This document shows positions 34,117 through 43,749 of a stretch of 64,000 nt of DNA, in pieces. Numbering within the stretch: position 1 is the first letter of the stretch; each line of letters begins with the position of its first letter. Origin of the DNA: UBA8949 sp942493365 (lineage in GTDB: Bacteria; Bacillota; Clostridia; Saccharofermentanales; UBA5734); contig OW818697.1 in NCBI GenBank assembly GCA_942493365.1, positions 2,108,001 to 2,172,000 on the forward strand. Reading direction: 5' to 3'. The notes under the pieces were generated by a model. It saw nothing but the letters and a program-made list of their open reading frames with translations. It was not told where the DNA came from and searched no databases. The position numbers were made by a program, and so were the translations under genes.

Positions 34117-35469
34117 TTGGTTGCTAAAAAGACAGTCCCAATTGTCATCGTCATTGCCTTGGTCTGTCTGACAACGCTGACCCCTTTGAGCCGTCTGCCG
34201 GTCGCCGCAGCCACGGTTGAAACAACCCCTGAAGAAACTGCCTACGCTTTGATGATGCCGACTGTCCAGCATTCGGCGCAAGCAGCCATCGTGCTCGAAA
34301 CCTCTCGCCTGCGCAGTCTCTATGATCTGAATGGCGACAGTTCCCAGAATATCCCGGCGGCCTCCAAAATCATGACGGCTTTGATCGCCTGCGAACGGCT
34401 GGAACCGGCGACCCTGATCACCATCAGCAAGGTGGCCGCGGCAGTCGAGCCCAAAAGCGGCACACCTGACGGCATCAAACTCAAAACGGGTGACAAATAT
34501 CCGCTCCATTATCTGCTCTGCCGTTTGATCTATTACAATTCGGATGCGGCGGCAATTGCCATCGCCGAGCAGATTGCCAGCGTTGAAGCTGACTTCGTCG
34601 AATTGATGAATGCCAAAGCCCAAAGTTTCGAAATGGTCGGGACGCGATTTGAAAACTGCACCGGCGTGCCTTCCGCCGAAAACCTGCAGTACTCCACACC
34701 TTACGATCTGGCGCTGCTGGTCAACCAGGCCAACTTAAACGCGTCTTTTCACGATATTATCAGCAGCCAGAACGAATTTTTTATTCTGGAAGGGACCTCC
34801 GAAATCACCACCTTGCACAACGTCCTGCAAAATATCTGGACGCGTTCCGAAGGAACCATTCATGGGGCTTTTTACAGCGAATACGGCGGCAAATCCTATC
34901 TGGTGGCCATCGGCGCGGTCAATTCCATCGATATGATCGCTGTGGTCACCGGCGGCAGCCCGGCGGCGGCCGAAAGCGATCTGCTGGCGCTGTTTCGCGG
35001 CTGCCAGTCCTATTACATCTCGACACCCCTAGTGACCGCCGGTGATCTGTTCAGTGGAGCCAAGGGCCAGACTGTTGACGGGGAAATATTTGATCTGGTA
35101 TTCAAGAAAACTGTTTTTTATACGCACCCGATCAATTCAGATTTTCTGAAACCCGGTGCCGGTTATCTTTCGGCTGGCCAGTTCAGCCGGCCAATTCAGA
35201 CCAGCATGACGGTCGGTCAGGTTGTCTTTGAACTGCTGGACGGTACGACCATCGCCGTCGATGTCTCGCCAGCCGAGCAGATACTGTCCAGCATTTCGAT
35301 TCTCGACTCTGCGCTCAATGTCTTACAATCCAATGGTAATCTGGCCTTTTTGCTGATAGTCTGCGGCATTTTTCTGCTGCTGATCTTGCTGGCCAATGTC
35401 GTCATCGGCTGTCGGCGGCTGCTGCATCTGGCGCGTCTGATCGTCATGGAACGACGGAGCCGCCGCTGA
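34117..35469 (+). CDS. S11-type D-Ala-D-Ala carboxypeptidase homologue with degenerate active site
   Basis: This is a 450-residue protein. TTG 34117 is used as the start because GGAGG lies six bases upstream. A signal peptide (MVAKKTVPIVIVIALVCLTT) precedes an S11 domain and a C-terminal transmembrane helix (LAFLLIVCGIFLLLILLANV), as in DacA/DacF proteins. The fold is clear from KIMTALIACE, FENCTGVPSAENLQYSTPYD and the C-terminal region. The catalytic motifs are lost: SxxK reads AASK, SxN reads YNS and KTG reads IHG. It probably does not cleave pentapeptides and may be a substrate-binding or regulatory homologue. Confidence 0.82.
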   Translation: MVAKKTVPIVIVIALVCLTTLTPLSRLPVAAATVETTPEETAYALMMPTVQHSAQAAIVLETSRLRSLYDLNGDSSQNIPAASKIMTALIACERLEPATLITISKVAAAVEPKSGTPDGIKLKTGDKYPLHYLLCRLIYYNSDAAAIAIAEQIASVEADFVELMNAKAQSFEMVGTRFENCTGVPSAENLQYSTPYDLALLVNQANLNASFHDIISSQNEFFILEGTSEITTLHNVLQNIWTRSEGTIHGAFYSEYGGKSYLVAIGAVNSIDMIAVVTGGSPAAAESDLLALFRGCQSYYISTPLVTAGDLFSGAKGQTVDGEIFDLVFKKTVFYTHPINSDFLKPGAGYLSAGQFSRPIQTSMTVGQVVFELLDGTTIAVDVSPAEQILSSISILDSALNVLQSNGNLAFLLIVCGIFLLLILLANVVIGCRRLLHLARLIVMERRSRR

Positions 35470-36042
35470 TTACTTGTTTTTGCGGATACGGGTCATGTAG
35501 AATTGAATCAGCATACCCAGGGCATAATCGTAGATCAACAGCGCAACCTGCAGCAAAATCGGGACCAGCGCCCAGAAGAACGTGTAGCGTTCTGAAAGGT
35601 GCATGAGATCATTCTGGAGAAAGAGCACCACGGTCAGCGCGACCAGGATGTTGCCGGTGATCAGCTTGAGCACCAGCGCGGTGATGCGGCCGAACATTTT
35701 ATCGATCAGGGCGCGAATCAGCGGATAGGGTCCAAAAAACACGATGAAGCCAAAACTGACGGCCAAGCCCGGCCAGGCAATACTGAGCAGGGTGGCGGCC
35801 AGGTAGGTCATGACAGCTGTTTTGAGACCGACTTCGATAACGACGATGGCCAAGCAAAGCGAGGTCAGCGCCAGCAACGCGACGCTGCTGGTCGGCCAGA
35901 CCATTTTGACGATGAGGATCACGAGAATGATGGCAGTCAGCAGACCGCCAATGCTGAGCTGACGGGTCCGCTCCTTGAGTTTGACCGGATCAGCAGCAGC
36001 CACAGATGTCACCACCACAGCATTCGCAGCAGGAGTCGGCAC
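35470..36042 (-). CDS. Membrane protein, about five transmembrane helices
   Basis: This is a 190-residue hydrophobic protein of unrecognised family. Helices include LSIGGLLTAIILVILIVKMV, a long central pair and ILLQVALLIYDYALGMLIQF, and the tail is basic (RIRKNK). The ATG at 36042 would overlap the end of the J-domain gene by 53 bases; GTG codons near 36017 are alternatives, so the start is uncertain. It forms an operon with the J-protein and the DUF5685 gene. Confidence 0.65.
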   Translation of the reverse strand: MPTPAANAVVVTSVAAADPVKLKERTRQLSIGGLLTAIILVILIVKMVWPTSSVALLALTSLCLAIVVIEVGLKTAVMTYLAATLLSIAWPGLAVSFGFIVFFGPYPLIRALIDKMFGRITALVLKLITGNILVALTVVLFLQNDLMHLSERYTFFWALVPILLQVALLIYDYALGMLIQFYMTRIRKNK

Positions 36043-36427
36043 AACACAAACCGCTCAGCGCGCAGCAGGCATCGTTGCCATTGGTGCCGCCCTGGCGGTA
36101 GTAGGGGCCATTGCGCTGACCCTGTTGATTTTGCGACCATTGCTGTTGCCACTGCTGCTGCCACTGCTGACTCTGCTGGTTCTGCTGGCCCTGCTGTGTT
36201 GGGCCTTGGGAGCTGTTGAACGGGTTGGCGTTCTGGCTGGCGGGGTTGGTCAACTGGTCATAAGCCTCGTTGATTTCCTGCATCTTCTCTTTGGCCAGGC
36301 TCTCCAACGGATGGTCTTTATAGTTGTCCGGGTGATATTTCTTCACCTGAACGCGATAGGCTTTCTTGATTTCATCGGGCGATGCCCCCGGCTTGACGCC
36401 CAGCACCTCATAGGGTGATTTTGCCAT
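35990..36427 (-). CDS. J-domain protein with Gln-rich linker and Cys-rich tail
   Basis: This is a 145-residue protein. Residues 1-65 are a J domain with the HPD motif (VKKYHPDNYKDHP), which stimulates a DnaK-type ATPase. Residues about 70-115 are Gln/Asn-rich (QSQQWQQQWQQQWSQ). The last 28 residues hold 11 Cys (ACCALSGLCCADSCCECC and CGCC). There is no zinc-finger spacing of the DnaJ type, and the tail may bind metal or be lipid- or disulfide-modified. ATG 36427 begins MAKSPYEVLGV and has AAAGGA upstream. It lies downstream of DUF5685, an arrangement I recall from other Clostridia. Confidence 0.82.
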   Translation of the reverse strand: MAKSPYEVLGVKPGASPDEIKKAYRVQVKKYHPDNYKDHPLESLAKEKMQEINEAYDQLTNPASQNANPFNSSQGPTQQGQQNQQSQQWQQQWQQQWSQNQQGQRNGPYYRQGGTNGNDACCALSGLCCADSCCECCGGDICGCC

Positions 36428-36476
36428 GGTAGTTGTATCCTTTCTCGGTGCCCGTTCCTCGTGCCGGGCTGATCCT

Positions 36477-37322
36477 TTATAGTCTGGGAAGTTTCTCGCC
36501 TGCCAGCACCTGCTGGCGCGTGGCCGGGAGTCCCTGGAGCACAATGTTGGCTAAAAGTCCGCTGTCCCGCAGATAAGGCAGCAGGGCGGCGGTTCGATCC
36601 ATTTCCAGTTCCAGCGCTTCCATCGCGCTGCTGGCAGCTTGCTGGGCGTCCACGCGCGACAGCTGGCTGAATGGATTCCAGCTACCATTATTACAGTCGT
36701 CGGCCCAATCGTCAATCGCATCGAGCAAATAGATCCAACTGCCGAGGTGGCGGCCGAACAGGCCGATGGCCTTTTGCATGCTTTGATCAGCGGTCACCAG
36801 CACCGCCGCCAGGGTAAAGGTGCGTTCCAGCAAACGGCCAAAGATCGCGGCGGCGGCGGGGTCGGGCGGGCCTTTCTCAAATTCGCTGAGGCGCTTGAGC
36901 TCCTCGGCGATGATGCGGTCAAAGTCGGGATAACGCTTGGCAGCGCGGCGGCGGGCACGGCCGAGCAGGGTTTTGACGGCGCGGCCTTTTACGGAATTTT
37001 CATCACGGACATTGTCATCGGCCTTGTGCCAAGCCAAAAGAACGGTCAGCGCGGCGCACAATTCCAGGACCGGGCCGCCGCGGGCAATGGGTTTGCGGCC
37101 AAGGGGATTGCTGATGCAGCCAGCCAATTCGTCGGGCGGTTGTTGCTCCGACAGGGACAGCAGCAAAACGGCCAACAGGGTCAGGTCGTAGCCCAGCGTC
37201 AGCCGCGGCAGCTGGCCGTAGTCGTGACCGATCTGTTTGCAGATGCCGCAATAGAGCGACTTGTATCTTGTAAACTCGCGCATCAGCAATTCAGGTTTTA
37301 AGGGTCGGACATAACCAAACAT
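36477..37322 (-). CDS. DUF5685 family protein
   Basis: This is a 281-residue protein beginning MFGYVRPLKPELLMREFTRY, the characteristic DUF5685 start, with YCGICKQIGHDYG supplying a CxxC pair and a late DAIDDWADD motif reminiscent of helical prenyl-enzyme-like folds. The start at 37322 is chosen for AGGAGAT and the conserved N-terminus; the longer reading upstream is repeat A. Function unknown. It is co-transcribed with the J-protein. Confidence 0.82.
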   Translation of the reverse strand: MFGYVRPLKPELLMREFTRYKSLYCGICKQIGHDYGQLPRLTLGYDLTLLAVLLLSLSEQQPPDELAGCISNPLGRKPIARGGPVLELCAALTVLLAWHKADDNVRDENSVKGRAVKTLLGRARRRAAKRYPDFDRIIAEELKRLSEFEKGPPDPAAAAIFGRLLERTFTLAAVLVTADQSMQKAIGLFGRHLGSWIYLLDAIDDWADDCNNGSWNPFSQLSRVDAQQAASSAMEALELEMDRTAALLPYLRDSGLLANIVLQGLPATRQQVLAGEKLPRL

Positions 37323-37392
37323 TGGCTTTCTGACATCTCCTATAAATGATTTTCCAATAATTTCCAGGTTTCCCGGTGATCCTACGAGCGGC

Positions 37393-37473
37393 GGCTGTCG
37401 ATGTCTCCTGCGCAAAGACAGGTCCTCGACGCTTCGCGTCTGCGGATGCTTTGCTCCGGAGAATCGGACAGCC
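37393..37473. repeat. Structured repeat A, copy 2
   Basis: Outer arms GGCTGTC (37393-37399) and GACAGCC (37467-37473) continue inward as TCTCC/GGAGA and GCAAAG/CTTTGC. They enclose the 29-base core 37418-37446 shared with copy 1. The arms have different sequences from copy 1 but pair fully. This fills part of the 370-base gap between DUF5685 and gltX. Confidence 0.75.
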
Positions 37474-37531
37474 CCATCACTAAACTTGCGGGGCAAAAGC
37501 TCTAGCAAAATTAAAGTCCTATCGTTTTAAG

Positions 37532-37610
37532 GGAATTTCCAGTGTTCCACCGAGCGAATTATTTCTGCATCGCAGAAATACCTGAGCTCGGTGGAATATC
37601 TGGAAATTCC
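37532..37610. repeat. Structured repeat B, copy 2
   Basis: Outer arms GGAATTTCCAG and CTGGAAATTCC, middle arms TTCCACCGAG and CTCGGTGGAA, and inner arms TATTTCTGC and GCAGAAATA. Conserved unpaired bases CGAAT and CCTGAG lie between the middle and inner arms, as in copy 1. It ends about 80 bases before gltX. Confidence 0.78.
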
Positions 37611-37692
37611 ATGTTATCATATTATGCAATAATTTATTAAGGCATTTCTGTAAATTATTCTGCAGCCTGAATAGCTGAAGGGGGCTTTCGAT

Positions 37693-39158
37693 ATGACGAC
37701 CAAAACTGTCCGCACGCGCTACGCGCCCAGTCCAACCGGCTTCATGCACGTCGGCAATCTGCGTACCGCCCTTTATGAATACCTGATCGCCAAGTCACTG
37801 GGCGGGTCGTTCGTCCTGCGTATCGAAGACACCGACCAGGAGCGCATCGTCGATGGCGCGGTCGAGACGGTTTACCTGACGCTGAGGAAGGTCGGCCTGC
37901 AGCACGATGAAGGACCCGACATTGGCGGCGCTTACGGCCCCTACATCCAGAGCCAGCGCCTGCACCTCTATCGCCCGGCGGCCGAGCAACTGGTCGCCGC
38001 GGGGCACGCCTATCATTGCTTTTGCAGCCGCGAGCGCTTGGAATCGCTGCGGGGCGAGGCTGACGAGGCGGGCGTTTTCGCCGGCGGCTACGACCGCCAT
38101 TGCCGCGATTTGCCGGCTGACGAGGTGCGGCGCCTGCTGGCTGCCAGCACACCGTCTGTCATTCGCCAGAAGATGCCGCTGACCGGCTCGACCACCTTCC
38201 ACGACGCGGTTTACGGCGCCATCACCGTCGAGAACAGCGAACTGGAGGATCAGGTGCTGCTCAAGTCGGACGGCTTTCCGACCTACAATTTCGCCAATGT
38301 CGTCGACGATCACGCCATGTCCATCACCCATGTTGTGCGCGGTTCAGAGTACCTGTCCTCAACGCCCAAGTACAACCGGCTTTACGAAGCATTCGGCTGG
38401 GAGATTCCGACCTATGTGCACTTGCCCCTGATCGTCGGACAGGATGGGCGCAAGCTGTCTAAACGGCATGGCTCGACCAGCTTCGAAGACCTGCTGTCTG
38501 AGGGCTACCTGACCGCTGCCATCGTCAATTATATCGCGCTTTTGGGCTGGGCCCCGACCGACACGCAGGAGGTCTTCAGCCTCGACGAGCTGTGCCGGGT
38601 CTTTGCGATCGAGGGCATCAGCAAATCGCCGTCGGTCTTTGATTATGACAAGCTCAGTTGGTTCAACGCCGAATACCTGCGGGCGATGGATCAGGAATGT
38701 TTCCTCGATCTGATCCGGCCGCAGCTGGATGGCATATTTTGCAGCAAGCCCTACGATGCGCTGCTGATCGCCGAAATGCTGCAGCCCCGCCTGATCCGAC
38801 TGACCCAAGTACCCGACCTGATCCGCTTCCTGACCGTCCGCCAACCCTTCGGCCCGGAGCTGTATTTCAACAAAAAGAGCAAGGCCACGCTCGAACTGGC
38901 CGTGCAGGTCCTGCCGCAGGCCATCGCCGTGTTGGCCGCCCTGCCCGACTGGACGCGCGAGGCCATTCACGACAGCCTGATCGCGCTGGCGACCCAGCTC
39001 GAGCTCAAAACCGGCCAGCTGATGTGGCCAATCCGTATCGCGGCATCAGGTCAGGAAGTCACCCCCGGCGGCGCCATCGAAATCTTGAAAATCCTTGGCC
39101 GCGAGGAAACCTTGGCGCGCCTGACGGCCGGCCTCGAAATCGCAAAGGAGCCAACACC

Positions 39159-39162
<4 letters not shown>
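37693..39162 (+). CDS. gltX: Glutamyl-tRNA synthetase
   Basis: This is a 489-residue class I synthetase. The HIGH motif lies in APSPTGFMHVGNLRTALYEY and the KMSKS motif in KLSKRHGSTSFEDL, and the C-terminal anticodon-binding region is present. It charges tRNA-Glu. ATG 37693 has AAGGGGG eight bases upstream. It overlaps glnS by four bases. Confidence 0.96.
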
Positions 39163-40859
<1,697 letters not shown>

Positions 40860-40862
40860 TAC

Positions 40863-41918
40863 TTAACGGGTGCTGAAGCGATAGATTGTCTCATGCCGGA
40901 AGGCATCCCCTGCGGCAAAAACAGCGCTCGGAAAATTGGCGTGATGAATGGCGTCGGGGTAAAACTGGGTTTCCAGACACAGACCGTTGCGTCGGTCGTA
41001 GTGAACCCCTTCTTTGCCGGTGTCTGACTGCATAAAGTTACCCGAATAAAACTGCACGCCGGGCATTGTCGTCTGAACGTCCATGACGCGGCCAAACTTG
41101 GGTTCGTAGACTGTCGCGCAAGCCTTCAGGCCTGGGCCGCCGCGCACGACAAAATTGTGGTCGAAGCCATGTCCGGCGGCGATCATGGGCTCGGAACTGT
41201 TGATGTCGCGCCCGATCGGTTTCATCGTCCGGAAATCCAGCGCGGTACCGGCGACCGGCAGAATCTGCCCGGTCGGAATCAGTTCGCCGTCGATCGGCGT
41301 GAAGTCGTCGGCCTCGATTTGCAGTTCGTGGCGCAAGATGCTGCCGCTGCCCTGTCCAGCCAGATTGAAATAGCTGTGGTTGGTCAGATTGATCAGCGTT
41401 GAGCGGTCGGCGATGGCGGTATAACGAATGATCAGGCGATGATCGGCGGTCAGGATGTAGGTCACTTGGGCGTCAAGATTGCCCGGGTAGCCCTCCTCAC
41501 CATCAGCCGAAAAATAATAGAAATTGACGCCCGGACCCTCGGGCAGTTCGACTGCCTCGCCACGCCAGACGATCTTGTCATAGCCGCGCAGACCGCCGTG
41601 CAAATGATTGCGGCCATCGTTGGCCGCCAGCTTGCAGGTCTGGCCGTCCAGATCAAAGGTCGCGCCGGCGATGCGGTTGCCGCAGCGGCCGACGGTCGCG
41701 CCATAGTAGGCATTGCGCGGGCTTTCATAGCCGGTCATGTTGTCATAACCCAGCACGATATCCTGAAAGCGCCCAGAACGATCGGGCATCAGCAGACGCT
41801 GCAAGGTTGCGCCGTGAGTCAGCAGGGTGCAAAACGATCCGTCATCCTGGTAAATTGAGAAACTCTGGATGGCCTTGCCGTCACGGTTTTGTCCAAATTC
41901 ATTGACTCTGACCTGCAT
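40863..41918 (-). CDS. galM: Aldose 1-epimerase (mutarotase)
   Basis: This is a 351-residue GalM-family protein. LTNHSYFNLAG carries the catalytic His, ETQFYPDAIHHANFP carries the catalytic Glu, and GRCGNRIAGATFDLDG and NHLHGGLRGYDK are family signatures. It interconverts alpha and beta anomers of hexoses. It lies 27 bases after the PTS EIIC gene on the same strand, so it may condition the incoming sugar. It converges on glnS with three bases between stops. Confidence 0.93.
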   Translation of the reverse strand: MQVRVNEFGQNRDGKAIQSFSIYQDDGSFCTLLTHGATLQRLLMPDRSGRFQDIVLGYDNMTGYESPRNAYYGATVGRCGNRIAGATFDLDGQTCKLAANDGRNHLHGGLRGYDKIVWRGEAVELPEGPGVNFYYFSADGEEGYPGNLDAQVTYILTADHRLIIRYTAIADRSTLINLTNHSYFNLAGQGSGSILRHELQIEADDFTPIDGELIPTGQILPVAGTALDFRTMKPIGRDINSSEPMIAAGHGFDHNFVVRGGPGLKACATVYEPKFGRVMDVQTTMPGVQFYSGNFMQSDTGKEGVHYDRRNGLCLETQFYPDAIHHANFPSAVFAAGDAFRHETIYRFSTR

Positions 41919-41945
41919 GGGTGGCCACCTTTCGTCTGAAAACCG

Positions 41946-43730
41946 TCAGGCTTGTTCGTCCGGCTTGGTGCGACTGCGCCTTGGTTTCTTCTCGGCTACA
42001 ACTTCCGCGGTGACAACATCGGCTACCGGCTGTTCGTCGATCATGATCTGTTCGCTGACCGGCTTGATGTGCACCTTGCGCACTTTGTTTTCACGGACTA
42101 TCGGCTTGAGCGCAGGGACTTCGACCGCTGGCGTTTCGACTGCCAATACGCCGTCAAGAGGTGTTTCGGCGTCAACTGGTTTCTCACGCCGACGGCGGGG
42201 CTTCTTCTCGGGCAGGATCGGCTCCGGTTCGACGACGGGTTCGGGTACAACGTCGACTTGCTCGGGTACGATGTCGTATAAAACCGAATCCGGCGCTTTC
42301 AGCTGCCACCATTTGCGTTTGGCCTTGACAGGCACGCTGTCCACGATGGGTTCCGGCAGGACTTCCACAATCGGCTCTTCGACCGGCTTTTTGCGGCGGC
42401 GCTTCTTCGGGGCTTCCGGCTCTGGCTCTGGCACCGGTTCTAGCTCCGGTTCCGGCTCAGGCGGCGCTTCAACGACAACCGTCTCGATCTCGCCATTCAG
42501 CGTCAGGATTTCATTTTCTTCTTCCAGGTCAACAGCAGCTTCAGCCAAATCGTCCGCCTCCGGATGATCGTGTCCCGGCGCCCGCAATTTGAGCAGAATG
42601 ACCGCGAAATAGGAAACGGCGAAAGACAAAATCGCCATGATGATACCGATCTGCCAGATTCGCTCTGGATGGGTCGCCAGATTCCAGTTGGCCAGATAGT
42701 CGGTCAGGCCGGGCTGGTAAACGAATCCGTCCAATACCTGCAACTGATAGCAGATCAGCTGCGACAGGCCGAACAACACGGCGTAGATGACGTACAGCAA
42801 AGGTGAAAGAAAGAGAATCATGTATTCGATCGGTTCGGTAACACCACTGATCAGCGAGACCAAGCCGGTCACCGCCATCAACAGGATCAGCCGCACGCGG
42901 TTGTTGAAACGGGCTGTGATGGCGAAGCAGGCGGCGATGGCCGGCACGCCGAAGATCATCATGGGGTAGAAGCCGGCAATGTACTGGCCAGCTGTGGCGT
43001 CGCCGGCGATGAAGCGATTGAGATCGCCCGTCACGAGCACGCCGGCTTTGCTGGTGTACTCACCCATATTGAACCATATCTCATGATTGACAACTTCATG
43101 GAGTCCAAACGGCATCAGCAGGCGGCTCAAGAAGCCGTAGGCAAAAGCGCCGCCGGCACCAGTTGTCGTCAGATAGACGGCGAACGAGGCCAAAGCAGTC
43201 TCGATCAGCGACCATAAGGCACCAAACCCGACTCCCGCGACCAAAGAGACAACAATGGCCAACGTGGCCGAGGCCCGGACGCCGCTGAAGAAGGAGAGCC
43301 ATTCCGGCAATTTGAGATCGCGGCAGCGATTGTGGAAAAACACGGCGATCAGTCCGGCGATAATGCCGCCCAGCAAACCCATGCTGAACACCGGCAAATC
43401 CGACGATCCGCTGAAGAGCAGGAAGACGACCGTTCCCGCCTCTTTGAAAATCAGATAGGAAAAGGCACCGGTCAAGCCGGCCGCGCCGTTTTGGCCACTG
43501 GCCAGTCCATAGGCCAGACAAACGGCAATCAGCAGCGGAAACTGTGCGAGCAGCATCGCGCCGGTCTGGGCTAAAATACCGGCACCGAGGAAGCCGAGGC
43601 GACCCGTGACATCGCCGAGCATCATCAGCAGGCCGGCCAGCGGCAGCATGGCTGCGGGTGTGATCAGAATGTTGCCGATGGTTTGAAACCAGTTTCTCTT
43701 TTTGCCCAGACTCAAGTCTGTTCCATTCAT
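41946..43730 (-). CDS. PTS EIIC (glucose/GlcNAc family) with a long charged tail and no EIIB
   Basis: This is a 594-residue protein. Residues 1 to about 400 form a ten-helix EIIC domain with GLHEVVNHEIWF and the sugar-binding GVTEPIEYMILFLSP. The EIIB domain with its phospho-Cys, which usually follows, is missing. Instead there is a hydrophilic tail of about 190 residues with alternating acidic and basic blocks (EPEPELEPVPEPEPE, KKRRRKK, EKKPRRRR). ATG 43730 is chosen for AGGGGGAT nine bases upstream. It must use an EIIB encoded elsewhere or be non-canonical. galM follows in the operon. Confidence 0.82.
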   Translation of the reverse strand: MNGTDLSLGKKRNWFQTIGNILITPAAMLPLAGLLMMLGDVTGRLGFLGAGILAQTGAMLLAQFPLLIAVCLAYGLASGQNGAAGLTGAFSYLIFKEAGTVVFLLFSGSSDLPVFSMGLLGGIIAGLIAVFFHNRCRDLKLPEWLSFFSGVRASATLAIVVSLVAGVGFGALWSLIETALASFAVYLTTTGAGGAFAYGFLSRLLMPFGLHEVVNHEIWFNMGEYTSKAGVLVTGDLNRFIAGDATAGQYIAGFYPMMIFGVPAIAACFAITARFNNRVRLILLMAVTGLVSLISGVTEPIEYMILFLSPLLYVIYAVLFGLSQLICYQLQVLDGFVYQPGLTDYLANWNLATHPERIWQIGIIMAILSFAVSYFAVILLKLRAPGHDHPEADDLAEAAVDLEEENEILTLNGEIETVVVEAPPEPEPELEPVPEPEPEAPKKRRRKKPVEEPIVEVLPEPIVDSVPVKAKRKWWQLKAPDSVLYDIVPEQVDVVPEPVVEPEPILPEKKPRRRREKPVDAETPLDGVLAVETPAVEVPALKPIVRENKVRKVHIKPVSEQIMIDEQPVADVVTAEVVAEKKPRRSRTKPDEQA

Positions 43731-43749
43731 GAAAATAATCCCCCTGAGA

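Noticed and set aside
37323..37508. 62-codon N-terminal extension of the DUF5685 gene
   Set aside because: It is read through repeat A; the conserved MFGYVRP start with its own ribosome site is at 37322.
37611..37692. T-box or other riboswitch before gltX (also considered before metY)
   Set aside because: No specifier-loop, antiterminator bulge or riboswitch core could be recognised in either leader.
38658..39158. Long N-terminal extension of GlnRS overlapping gltX
   Set aside because: Out of frame with gltX and without family similarity; ATG 39159 overlaps the gltX stop and has AAAGGAG.
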